Shown: piece after piece, positions 1 through 5,709 of the stretch
Layout: each line of letters starts with the position of its first letter
Numbering within the stretch: position 1 is the stretch's first letter
DNA from: an uncultured bacterium
GTDB taxonomy: Bacteria; Patescibacteriota; Dojkabacteria; B142; OLB20
Assembly: GCA_937889205.1 (NCBI GenBank)
Contig: CALARN010000087.1
Span: forward strand, 1-11,700
Direction of reading: 5' to 3'
Length of the DNA stretch: 11,700 nucleotides
Translations under genes and position numbers: made by a program
The notes under the pieces: model-generated
Told to the model about the DNA's origin: nothing
The model's database searches: none
Seen by the model: the letters and a program-made list of their open reading frames with translations, nothing else

Positions 1-1400
1 TGAGCATCTAACTCAAACATTACAAAAAAGTTCTGACGCATTATGGTAGCGTAAGTGTCACTAAGTTTATGAAATAATAGTTCAATTTTTTCAGTTTTAT
101 CTTGAGATTGTTCTAGCATTTTTTCGAAAACTAAGGCCTCACAAAATGTTGATGCGGTTTCAGCTAATGTTAGTGGAGCTTCTTGAGCTAAAATAGATTG
201 CTTCTCGCTAAATTTACTATGAATACCATGACCTAACTCATGAGCTAGTGTTAAAACATCTCTATTACTTCCTAAATGATTTAGCAAAATATAAGGACTA
301 ATTTTATTTGAAACAGTCATGCAGAAAGCCCCGGATATTTTGTTTTTATCTGGAAAAGCGTCAATATGCTTATCATTAATAATTGCTTGCATGTTACGTA
401 AAAAATCGCCGTCAAATCGTTTTAGAACATCGGAAACCATCTTAGTTGACTCATCATAGGTGTAATTTTTAAGATTTTTTGTGGTTGGATAAGGCGCATA
501 CAAATCGAAGCGTTTAAGTTTGTTAACTTTTAAAGATTTTGCTTTTAATTTAAAAAATCTTTGAAAAATTGCTGCATTTTTTTTACAAACTTCTAACAAA
601 CTGGATATTACTTCATCACTAATATCATTTTTTTCATTGCGCATATTTATTGCAGAAGCATAATTTCTTAACTTCACTTCATAATTCCAGTTTTTAACAA
701 TAGCTTCGTAGATAGCAAAATATTTGGTTTCATTTTTTTGATAATGTCTATAAAGCGCTCGATAAGCCTTCTCTCTTGTCTCTGGATTTTTTGCTTGAAC
801 TAATTGCATCAACTCAGAGCTATTATTAATAACTTTCTTTTTACCATTAATAGTCAAATGATATTTATTTCCGGTATCTAATAGCGCCCTAAGATTTAAA
901 AGTGTTCCTATCCCTAACACATCTTTGTTGGTAAGGACACTTTCGATATCATTGTCTAAGGTGTGCTTCGCTAATAATCTTTCGCGTTCTAATAAATAGG
1001 AAATCTGTGGATATGCCTTAAACAACCTAGTTGCATTACCATCATCAAGGACGGTCTTACCTGGTATAACTTTACCTTTAATCCAATGCCATAAAAGCCT
1101 CGTTTCATCATCGAATTTTATTAGCAGATTATTAACCTTTCCTTTCAGAAACTTTGGCTCTGATTCATTTTGAGCTACTTCTTCCCAAAGCATAGCTCTG
1201 GCATAAAGTCTCATTAATTTATCGGTTAGTCCTTCATACGATTTAAGTATGCTTTTAAAGGTAGTCTCTTGCATTTCAGGGGCAAGCGAATTCAGCGAGT
1301 CATTAAATGTTAAAATTTCCTTTTCAATTAATGTTAAATTCTTATCAAAGTCTTTTAAGGGCATGATATCTTCGAGGTTCCAATTTACTTTATTTAGCAT
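1..1400 (-). CDS. pepF: Oligoendopeptidase F, M3 family (3' end cut by window)
   Basis: Zinc metallopeptidase of the M3 (thimet/PepF) family, expected in the cytoplasm, where it cleaves short peptides into smaller ones. I translated it from the start codon at 1398-1400: 466 codons run without a stop to the window edge. The zinc motif HELGHGIH is at residues 387-394, with H387 and H391 as ligands and E388 as catalytic base. The third ligand is E414 in LAETAS, 27 residues after H387, the family spacing. The stretch before HExxH (NHLGSNRDVLTLA) is typical of PepF rather than of thimet oligopeptidase. PepF proteins are about 600 residues, so roughly 130 C-terminal residues lie outside the window. 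No Shine-Dalgarno sequence precedes the start; a TATATT box at 1423-1418 could be its -10. Family assignment is firm; substrate range cannot be judged. Confidence 0.93.
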   Translation of the reverse strand, partial: MLNKVNWNLEDIMPLKDFDKNLTLIEKEILTFNDSLNSLAPEMQETTFKSILKSYEGLTDKLMRLYARAMLWEEVAQNESEPKFLKGKVNNLLIKFDDETRLLWHWIKGKVIPGKTVLDDGNATRLFKAYPQISYLLERERLLAKHTLDNDIESVLTNKDVLGIGTLLNLRALLDTGNKYHLTINGKKKVINNSSELMQLVQAKNPETREKAYRALYRHYQKNETKYFAIYEAIVKNWNYEVKLRNYASAINMRNEKNDISDEVISSLLEVCKKNAAIFQRFFKLKAKSLKVNKLKRFDLYAPYPTTKNLKNYTYDESTKMVSDVLKRFDGDFLRNMQAIINDKHIDAFPDKNKISGAFCMTVSNKISPYILLNHLGSNRDVLTLAHELGHGIHSKFSEKQSILAQEAPLTLAETASTFCEALVFEKMLEQSQDKTEKIELLFHKLSDTYATIMRQNFFVMFELDA

Positions 1401-1435
1401 GATTATATATTTAGATTAATATATGAGTTTATGAT

Positions 1436-1576
1436 CTAATAATTTTTGAAGTAAAATATTTTTTCTTGTAACTCTGTTAATTTTTTAATAGCATCTTCAG
1501 AGTATCGTACGCCTTGCGGTACAACAATTATTACATTTACTATACTACCCAAATACTTCCTAAGTTTAGCATTCAT
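1436..1576 (-). CDS. Possible 46-residue small protein
   Basis: Short ORF beginning MNAKLRKYLGSIVNVIIVVP and ending in a lysine/aromatic-rich tail (KIFYFKNY), stop TAG. In favour of a real gene: a perfect TATAAT lies at 1605-1600, 23 bases before the start, the same spacing as other genes here, and the ORF fills an otherwise empty gap upstream of pepF on the same strand. The KYLGxxVxVxIxxPxG pattern faintly recalls the N-terminus of a short bacterial family annotated as inorganic-pyrophosphatase-like, but the rest does not follow and I do not assign that function. It could be a decayed remnant or chance ORF. Confidence 0.35.
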   Translation of the reverse strand: MNAKLRKYLGSIVNVIIVVPQGVRYSEDAIKKLTELQEKIFYFKNY

Positions 1577-1768
1577 AATTTGCTCTGTAATAATTGTAAA
1601 TTATACAACATTTTTAAATTTCAAATTAAAGGTAAATATATATAGTCTCTAAAACGCATTTAGAATTGCATTTTCATATAATTGGGGTTATCTGCATAAA
1701 GTGTATGATACTTATTGCAAAGGATGCATTAAGTAAGTTAGCTATAAAGGAATAATTAATAGGATATA
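1577..1768. other. AT-rich intergenic region
   Basis: About 190 bases between the small ORF and tRNA-Asp. Apart from the -10 box at 1600-1605 I see no ORF of useful length, no RNA gene and no convincing terminator hairpin. Confidence 0.5.
1600..1605 (-). promoter_or_regulatory. -10 box for the 46-residue ORF
   Basis: Perfect TATAAT on the minus strand, 23 bases upstream of the ATG at 1576. No good -35 at 16-18 bases; the hexamer 17 bases upstream is TAATTT. Confidence 0.4.
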
Positions 1769-1845
1769 TGGCGGGACGGACGGGGATCGAACCCGCAACC
1801 TCTCACGTGACAGGCGAGTGCTCTAACCAGTTGAGCTACCATCCC
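1769..1845 (-). tRNA. tRNA-Asp (anticodon GUC)
   Basis: Full cloverleaf. The acceptor stem GGGATGG pairs with CCGTCCC with one G-T wobble, the D stem is GCTC/GAGC, the anticodon stem is CTCGC/GTGAG with loop CTGTCAC, and the T arm is GCGGG-TTCGATC-CCCGT. Anticodon GTC reads aspartate codons. The discriminator base is G and the CCA tail is encoded (1771-1769), unlike the other four tRNA genes in this window. Confidence 0.96.
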
Positions 1846-1858
1846 ATAAATGCCATAT

Positions 1859-1888
1859 ATTATGTAAGAACGAGTAGAAGTATAGCAA
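1859..1888 (-). promoter_or_regulatory. Promoter of tRNA-Asp
   Basis: Minus-strand -35 TTGCTA (1888-1883), 18-base spacer and -10 CATAAT (1864-1859), placing transcription start a few bases before the tRNA 5' end at 1845. Confidence 0.55.
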
Positions 1889-1930
1889 AAAAATCATTTA
1901 AATGGAACTACTACCCAAGATAATTTAGTA

Positions 1931-2013
1931 TGCCGAGAACAGGACTTGAACCTGCACACCCTTACGGGCACTACCACCTCAAGGTAGCGTGTCTACCATT
2001 CCACCACCTCGGC
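1931..2013 (-). tRNA. tRNA-Leu (anticodon GAG)
   Basis: Class II tRNA with a long variable arm (GCCC-GTAA-GGGT core). The acceptor GCCGAGG pairs with TCTCGGC (one G-T), the anticodon stem is CTACC/GGTAG with loop TTGAGGT, and the T arm is GCAGG-TTCAAGT-CCTGT. Anticodon GAG reads CUC/CUU leucine codons. Discriminator A, no encoded CCA. Sits 85 bases upstream of tRNA-Asp on the same strand and is very similar to the tRNA-Leu at 7964-8046. Confidence 0.95.
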
Positions 2014-2014
2014 A

Positions 2015-2043
2015 TTTAAAATCAGCTTATTTTAGCATATAAT
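2015..2043 (+). promoter_or_regulatory. Promoter of the 2H-phosphoesterase-like gene
   Basis: TTTAAA (2015-2020), 17-base spacer, TATAAT (2038-2043). The -10 ends 23 bases before the ATG at 2067, giving a short leader without a Shine-Dalgarno sequence. Confidence 0.55.
2029..2037 (-). promoter_or_regulatory. Extended -10 promoter of tRNA-Leu(GAG)
   Basis: TGC-TAAAAT on the minus strand (2037-2029), 15 bases before the tRNA 5' end. It abuts the plus-strand -10 box at 2038-2043, so the two start signals are back to back. Confidence 0.45.
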
Positions 2044-2066
2044 GCACACATATTAAATGTTTTAAA

Positions 2067-2693
2067 ATGCTTAAAAATATTAGGATAATGGTTTTTCTTA
2101 AGCCACCTCAAGAACTTAACGAAGATTTTTATGCAATTCATAAATATTTAAAATCTCAGTTTGGAAGTATTTATAAAACTTTTTATAAAAGACAATGGCA
2201 TAGTCACATCAGACTTTTTGGTGGTACTTTTTTTAAAAAAGATGAAAATAAACTAATCGAAATTGTGAAAAATACTGTAATGAGTAAACCCATTAATATC
2301 AAATTCTCTGAAGTTATTTATCAGAAGGGCTATGTAATGTTAAAGACAACAGAAGAAACTAATGCAAAGTGTTTGATTATTTATGAAAATCTATCAGGAA
2401 GACTGCTACCTTTGAGAAGCAATCATATTCGAGCAAAGTATAAAAAAATAGATTACAAACTTAGTAAAGCCGAAAAACTGAGACTGCAAAATACAGGTAC
2501 CATATATGATTATTATGCGCATTTAAGTTTAGGAGCTTTCGTTAAACCATATATTCTTAAAGATTTTGAGAGTATTTTAAACTTCAGCGATATATTAAAA
2601 ACCGAATTCAACTGTAATGAATATTACATTGAAATAACAGATATTAATCACGAATATAAAAAGGTATACGGCCCCTTTAAACTAAGTGCCTAA
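2067..2693 (+). CDS. 2H phosphoesterase / 2'-5' RNA ligase-like protein
   Basis: 208 residues. Members of the 2H superfamily (LigT, cyclic phosphodiesterases) act on 2',3'-cyclic or 2'-5' linked RNA ends using two His-x-Ser/Thr motifs. The second motif is clear: AHLSLG, with H152 and S154. The first is probably SHIRLFGG, with H47, where Arg49 stands in place of the usual Thr/Ser; H45 lies just before it. The two histidines are 105 residues apart, somewhat more than in LigT, and a lysine/arginine-rich stretch (about 121-141) lies between them. Soluble, no signal peptide. Its 3' end overlaps the -35 region of tRNA-Pro. Assignment rests on motif pattern and the beta-rich layout only; the substrate is unknown, and the altered first motif leaves activity uncertain. 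Confidence 0.6.
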   Translation: MLKNIRIMVFLKPPQELNEDFYAIHKYLKSQFGSIYKTFYKRQWHSHIRLFGGTFFKKDENKLIEIVKNTVMSKPINIKFSEVIYQKGYVMLKTTEETNAKCLIIYENLSGRLLPLRSNHIRAKYKKIDYKLSKAEKLRLQNTGTIYDYYAHLSLGAFVKPYILKDFESILNFSDILKTEFNCNEYYIEITDINHEYKKVYGPFKLSA

Positions 2694-2705
2694 ATGTAAT
2701 ATAAT
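2677..2705 (+). promoter_or_regulatory. Promoter of tRNA-Pro
   Basis: TTAAAC (2677-2682), 17-base spacer, perfect TATAAT (2700-2705). The tRNA begins 15 bases after the -10. The -35 lies inside the end of the preceding gene. Confidence 0.6.
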
Positions 2706-2720
2706 CTCAATAGGTTTTTT

Positions 2721-2794
2721 CGGAGCGTAGTTCAGTTGGCTAGAATGTACGCATGGGGTGCGTAAGGTCGTGAGTTCGAGTCTCACCGCTCCGA
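2721..2794 (+). tRNA. tRNA-Pro (anticodon GGG)
   Basis: Full cloverleaf: acceptor CGGAGCG/CGCTCCG, D stem GTTC/GAAT, anticodon stem TACGC/GCGTA with loop ATGGGGT, T arm GTGAG-TTCGAGT-CTCAC. Anticodon GGG reads CCC/CCU proline codons. Discriminator A, no encoded CCA. Its 3' end has two partial relatives downstream (2931-2950 and 3790-3805), which suggests it has served as an integration target. Confidence 0.95.
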
Positions 2795-2876
2795 TTTTTA
2801 AAAATAAATCCTCAGAAAGTGTTGATAATTTAGCGTTATCACGATGTGCATTAAAGTATCACGAAATACCCCATAG

Positions 2877-2931
2877 TTTTACGAACTGGTCAAAAGCCTT
2901 AACATTAAAGCATTACTTTTAGTTCGTAAAA
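2877..2931. repeat. 11-bp inverted repeat next to a tRNA 3' fragment
   Basis: ttttacgaact (2877-2887) is the perfect reverse complement of agttcgtaaaa (2921-2931), with 33 bases between. The right arm runs directly into the tRNA-like fragment. No T-run follows, so it does not look like an intrinsic terminator. A weaker version (tacgaa 3740-3745 / ttcgta 3780-3785, 34 bases between) stands in the same position relative to the second fragment. Confidence 0.6.
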
Positions 2932-2950
2932 GTTCGAGTCCTGTCGCTCC
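2931..2950 (+). repeat. tRNA-Pro-like 3' fragment, copy 1 (possible att site)
   Basis: Aligns without gaps to tRNA-Pro positions 2773-2792: 16 of 20 bases match. The T loop (agttcgagtc) and acceptor (cgctcc) are identical, and the four mismatches fall together in the 3' strand of the T stem. No 5' part of a tRNA precedes it, so it is a fragment, not a gene. Thirteen bases (gtcctgtcgctcc, 2938-2950) recur exactly at 3790-3802. Confidence 0.65.
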
Positions 2951-3005
2951 TACGAAATGCTCACCTAGATGTATCATTTGCTCATTAATTTATTAATTCA
3001 ACAAT

Positions 3006-3215
3006 ATGAGTAAAAAGGTATTTAATGACAATGTACATGAAGATGATATTTATCTTTGGATTAAGGAGAAGATAAAACAAGGAAAGTTAAAGAATTTAAA
3101 TAGGTATTCAAAGAAGGAACTTGAACAGATTGCTAAGATGGCAAGGACTTTTATCAATATGCAGATGAAGACTGCAAATGTAATTATTGAATCAGACGGT
3201 AATACTGATAGTTGA
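3006..3215 (+). CDS. Hypothetical 69-residue charged protein
   Basis: Small soluble protein, rich in Lys and Glu and predicted mostly helical (for example YLWIKEKIKQGKLKNL and KKELEQIAKMARTF). No motif I recognise, no membrane segment. It lies between the two tRNA-like fragments and ends 44 bases before the Nudix gene, so both may travel on one inserted segment. It is the only gene here ending in TGA. No clear promoter or Shine-Dalgarno sequence upstream. The opposite-strand ORF over the same bases is hydrophobic with low complexity and is less likely to be real. A helix-rich accessory or DNA-binding role is possible but unsupported. Confidence 0.5.
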   Translation: MSKKVFNDNVHEDDIYLWIKEKIKQGKLKNLNRYSKKELEQIAKMARTFINMQMKTANVIIESDGNTDS

Positions 3216-3259
3216 TTAGCTATATAGTTATAAATATTGTAAAATTTAGAGATTAAATT

Positions 3260-3703
3260 ATGCATTTATTTGTTATGGAAAGATTAAAGGTTAAGGTCGC
3301 AGTATATATGATCTTATTGAATCAAAAAGGAGAGGTTTTATTCCTTCGGAGATCTAATACTGGTTGGCAAGATGGAAAACTTTCTTTACCATCAGGACAT
3401 GTAGATTCAGGTGAGTTTCCTACTGAAGCTGCAATTCGAGAGTTGAAAGAGGAAGTAAATATTTCAATATCAACCAATCAGTTAGAAATCAAGCATTTTG
3501 CATACAGAAAAGACAATTATATTGATTTTTATTTTGTAATTAAGGATTGGAAGGGTGAGCCCATCAACATGGAGCCTGAAAAATCAAGTGAAATGATATG
3601 GATAAATGTAAATAGTACAAATGATGAATTCGCATCGAATGTATTGTTAGCGACTAAAAGAGCTATTTCAAATACAACAGTTTTTAGTGAATTTTCTAGC
3701 TAA
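3260..3703 (+). CDS. Nudix hydrolase
   Basis: 147 residues covering one Nudix domain. These enzymes hydrolyse a nucleoside diphosphate linked to another group with Mg2+, often removing oxidised nucleotides. The Nudix box spans residues 46-68: G46, E52, R60-E61 and E64-E65 are all present, while the usual glycine near its end is Asn67. A preceding NTGWQDGKLSLPSGHVD and a following ENxEP-like NMEPEKSSEMIW resemble a MutT-like subgroup of housekeeping Nudix proteins; the exact substrate cannot be read. The start is ambiguous: ATG at 3260 or ATG at 3275 (MERLKVKVAVYM), the latter fitting the family's usual N-terminus and lying 29 bases after a TAAAAT box (3240-3245). It sits between tRNA-like fragments and may be acquired. 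Confidence 0.88.
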   Translation: MHLFVMERLKVKVAVYMILLNQKGEVLFLRRSNTGWQDGKLSLPSGHVDSGEFPTEAAIRELKEEVNISISTNQLEIKHFAYRKDNYIDFYFVIKDWKGEPINMEPEKSSEMIWINVNSTNDEFASNVLLATKRAISNTTVFSEFSS

Positions 3704-3789
3704 CTATAAAATCTATTGAAGTAAGAAACTTCCAATTAGTACGAAGTTCTGAAATACTATTATATAATTTCTCAAAAAGTTCGTAACGC

Positions 3790-3805
3790 GTCCTGTCGCT
3801 CCGAT
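3790..3805 (+). repeat. tRNA-Pro-like 3' fragment, copy 2 (possible att site)
   Basis: gtcctgtcgctccgat. The first 13 bases are identical to 2938-2950, and cgctccgat (3797-3805) is identical to the end of tRNA-Pro plus one flanking base (2787-2795). It is preceded by agttcgtaa (3778-3786), which also precedes copy 1 (2921-2929). The two copies bound a segment of about 855 bases that holds the 69-residue ORF and the Nudix gene. Confidence 0.65.
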
Positions 3806-3855
3806 AATTACAACTAGCCTCATTTTTAAAATTCTACTTCTATAAATTACTTATT

Positions 3856-4491
3856 TTATTTAAGTGTCGCCCTCACTGCTATTGAGAATTCTTCTTGACT
3901 GGGTTGGTATTTTTTAGCTTTAGGAGGGAATTTCTTATCAAATTCCTGAGCTTTTTTTGGATCCAAATAAAATACTGGACTTGTAATAAACTTCCATTTT
4001 TTATTTGCAAAAACATCCTTTTTAAGTTCTAATACTAATTGTCCGTAGGGATAATTACCTTCAGCATCAGTGATATTGAAATCTCTAGTATTTTTAAACC
4101 CGTGCTTACAATAGTTATGAGGATGCCCAAGAATTATAATTGCTGCTACATTATTTTTGATAGCTATCTCTTTTGTATGATTTATCAATGCAGTACCAAT
4201 CCCTTTTCGTTGATATTTAGGTAAAACGCATAGTGGGCCAAAAGTCACTGTATCAATTTTATTTTCCTGCTCATCTATCACATATGACTTCGAATACATA
4301 ATGCTACCAACAACTTCTCCATTCTCTAATTCAGCTACAAAGTTCATTTCAGAAATAAAATCCGGGTGATTTCTCATACAATGTGCTAAATAGTGCTCAT
4401 CACATCCTGGAACATAGAGATTCCAGAATGCTTCTCTTATGATTTCTTCAACAATTCGTTCATCTGCTTTTGTTTCTTGTCTAATTTTCAT
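3856..4491 (-). CDS. GNAT family N-acetyltransferase
   Basis: 211 residues, soluble. GNAT enzymes move an acetyl group from acetyl-CoA to an amine. The acetyl-CoA pyrophosphate-binding motif A is visible as LPKYQRKGIGTALI (residues 90-103) after strand FGPLCV, matching Q/R-x-x-G-x-G/A. The following AAIIILGHPHNYCKHGF (116-132) is the strand and H-x-x-Y-x-x-x-GF pattern of YhbS-like (COG3153) acetyltransferases. A C-terminal extension of about 60 residues has a PPKAKKYQPS stretch. Its start lies 11 bases inside the upstream membrane-protein gene, so the two are co-transcribed and probably translationally coupled. The acceptor substrate is unknown. Confidence 0.87.
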   Translation of the reverse strand: MKIRQETKADERIVEEIIREAFWNLYVPGCDEHYLAHCMRNHPDFISEMNFVAELENGEVVGSIMYSKSYVIDEQENKIDTVTFGPLCVLPKYQRKGIGTALINHTKEIAIKNNVAAIIILGHPHNYCKHGFKNTRDFNITDAEGNYPYGQLVLELKKDVFANKKWKFITSPVFYLDPKKAQEFDKKFPPKAKKYQPSQEEFSIAVRATLK

Positions 4492-4873
4492 TTTTTTTAA
4501 ACATATTTATTATTCCGCTTAATCCTTGATCTTTAATTGCATCAAAGCCACTTAAAGCTAAGATGATTGTACCTACAAATGTAGACATTAATGGTGCAGG
4601 CACAGCACAAATTAATCCCCCTATCACTGCTTTAAGTATGGCTGTTTGTTTTTGCTCACCAGCGAAGTGTAGTTGTAGAAAATATATAAACACAGCAGAG
4701 ATTGTAAATAATGCGATAAAGGTTAACACAAGAGTAAATGGACTTAATATTTGAGGGACTTCGAAGACAAATCCACCCCAATCTAAAATAAACAAAACAA
4801 TTACCGCAGTTGGGTGAAAGAGAAATACTTTGTTTGTATCTTTTGAATCAGTATTAACTGGTAGTATTGCCAT
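4481..4873 (-). CDS. Small multi-pass membrane protein, unknown function
   Basis: 130 residues. Hydrophobic segments at about 21-39, 44-67 and 78-108; the last contains glycines and prolines (VIGGLICAVPAPLMSTFVG) and could be a bent helix or two short ones. A short polar N-terminus and a lysine-rich C-terminus (MFKKNEN) flank them. I recognise no family. It is first in a two-gene operon with the GNAT gene, which overlaps its last 11 bases, and it has a good extended -10 promoter 21 bases upstream of the start. The pairing suggests a shared role, but nothing in the sequence says which. Confidence 0.75.
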   Translation of the reverse strand: MAILPVNTDSKDTNKVFLFHPTAVIVLFILDWGGFVFEVPQILSPFTLVLTFIALFTISAVFIYFLQLHFAGEQKQTAILKAVIGGLICAVPAPLMSTFVGTIILALSGFDAIKDQGLSGIINMFKKNEN

Positions 4874-4894
4874 AATTGAAAATATATTAAATGC

Positions 4895-4903
4895 ATTATA
4901 CCA
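4895..4903 (-). promoter_or_regulatory. Extended -10 promoter of the membrane protein/GNAT operon
   Basis: TGG-TATAAT on the minus strand (4903-4895), 21 bases before the ATG. No standard -35 at 17 bases, as expected for an extended -10 promoter. Confidence 0.6.
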
Positions 4904-4913
4904 AATTTACTAC

Positions 4914-4942
4914 TGGACAAAAGTATTAGCAACAAGGATAAT
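4914..4942 (+). promoter_or_regulatory. Promoter of the rubrerythrin gene
   Basis: TGGACA (4914-4919), 17-base spacer, GATAAT (4937-4942), 28 bases before the ATG. A second TATAAT at 4950-4955 is an alternative. The promoter is divergent from that at 4895-4903, only about 10 bases apart. Confidence 0.55.
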
Positions 4943-4970
4943 TTAACTATATAATTATTAATAAATTAAT

Positions 4971-5555
4971 ATGAGTAAGACTCTAGATGGTTTAATGCAA
5001 GCATTTGTGGGCGAGTGTCAGGCTAGAAACAGATATACTTTTTATGCCAGTATTGCCAGAAAAGAAGGTTTCGAGCAAATAGCAGCAATTTTTAGCTTAA
5101 CTGCCGATAATGAAAAAGAGCATGCGAGTTGGTTTTACAAGATGATGAAAGAGGTTGCTGAGAAAGAAGAAATAGATATTAATAAATTGATTATTGAAAC
5201 ACCTGTTCCCTTCATGTTAAGTGTTACAGCAGATAATGTTGATGCTTCAATTGTGGGAGAAACATATGAGTATACTGAAATGTATCCCGAGATAAGTGCT
5301 CAGGCTCTTAAAGACGGCTACCCTAAGATTGCTGCGAGAGTAAGGGCAATTGCCAATGCAGAAAAACATCATGCTGAAAGATATGGTAAGATTCTAGCCA
5401 ACCTTAAAGGTGAAACAGTTTTTAAAAAAGAAGAAAATGTTTATTGGGTATGTCGTGAGTGTGGTTATCTACACTTTGGCAAAATGGCACCGAAAGAATG
5501 CCCATCATGTGGTCATGCACAATCTTTTTTCGAGGTTAATTGCGAACAGTTCTAA
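4971..5555 (+). CDS. rbr: Rubrerythrin
   Basis: 194 residues, the usual rubrerythrin length. It is a cytoplasmic peroxidase that reduces hydrogen peroxide at a diiron site, with electrons passing through a rubredoxin-like centre. The N-terminal four-helix ferritin-like domain (about 1-145) carries E15 (FVGECQARNRY), E48 and H51 (NEKEH), E97, E100 and E103 (ETYEYTEMYPE) and E131/H134 (AEKHH). The C-terminal rubredoxin-like domain carries C161-x-x-C164 and C177-x-x-C180. All expected iron ligands are present, so it should be active. It points to an anaerobe or microaerophile that meets oxygen. It has its own promoter, divergent from the GNAT operon; a possible small membrane peptide follows 42 bases downstream. 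Confidence 0.96.
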   Translation: MSKTLDGLMQAFVGECQARNRYTFYASIARKEGFEQIAAIFSLTADNEKEHASWFYKMMKEVAEKEEIDINKLIIETPVPFMLSVTADNVDASIVGETYEYTEMYPEISAQALKDGYPKIAARVRAIANAEKHHAERYGKILANLKGETVFKKEENVYWVCRECGYLHFGKMAPKECPSCGHAQSFFEVNCEQF

Positions 5556-5597
5556 ATGTACACCAATAGCTACTACTAATGTAGTTATTAAGATTAC

Positions 5598-5708
5598 ATG
5601 AAAACTGAATTATCTATATTGAAATTAAAATTTACTAGTTATTGGTTATTGTTACCTACCTCTTTGATTGTTTACTTTTTGGGTTTAATAATTGCAAGGG
5701 GACTTTAG
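5598..5708 (+). CDS. Possible 36-residue single-pass membrane peptide
   Basis: ATG to TAG, with a charged N-terminus (MKTELSILKLKF) and one hydrophobic segment at about residues 15-33 followed by Arg-Gly-Leu. It starts 42 bases after the rubrerythrin stop and ends one base before the corA stop on the other strand, filling the gap exactly. The ordered layout (charged start, one clean membrane segment, positive residue at the end) is what small membrane proteins look like, but AT-rich DNA readily gives such ORFs. No promoter or Shine-Dalgarno sequence of its own is evident. Confidence 0.35.
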   Translation: MKTELSILKLKFTSYWLLLPTSLIVYFLGLIIARGL

Positions 5709-5709
5709 G

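Larger units (their letters stand above)
2795..3005. other. Intergenic region after tRNA-Pro with short repeats
   Basis: No credible ORF. Besides the inverted repeat and tRNA fragment it holds short direct repeats: tatcacga at 2837-2844 and 2857-2864, and cattaaag at 2849-2856 and 2903-2910. These could be chance in AT-rich DNA or protein-binding repeats of a former integration site. Confidence 0.4.

Noticed and set aside
2877..2931. Integron attC site
   Set aside because: The arms do not show the attC core pattern (RYYYAAC ... GTTRRRY) and no integron integrase is in the window. The general idea of a recombination site is kept as a finding.
2877..2931. Intrinsic terminator of tRNA-Pro
   Set aside because: The 33-base loop is too large and no T-run follows the stem.
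2870..2950. A complete second tRNA gene or tRNA pseudogene
   Set aside because: Only the T-arm and acceptor 3' side are present. No matching 5' acceptor, D arm or anticodon arm could be found upstream, so it is a fragment.
3050..3265. 71-residue hydrophobic ORF on the minus strand
   Set aside because: It lies antisense to the 3006-3215 gene, and its Phe/Ile-rich composition is what the reverse strand of lysine/glutamate-rich coding DNA gives.
4039..4224. 61-residue plus-strand ORF inside the GNAT gene
   Set aside because: It is opposite a gene with clear GNAT motifs and has no domain or upstream signal.
5410..5601. 63-residue plus-strand ORF at the end of rubrerythrin
   Set aside because: It is out of frame with the rubredoxin-like domain, whose four cysteines show that the rubrerythrin frame is the real one.
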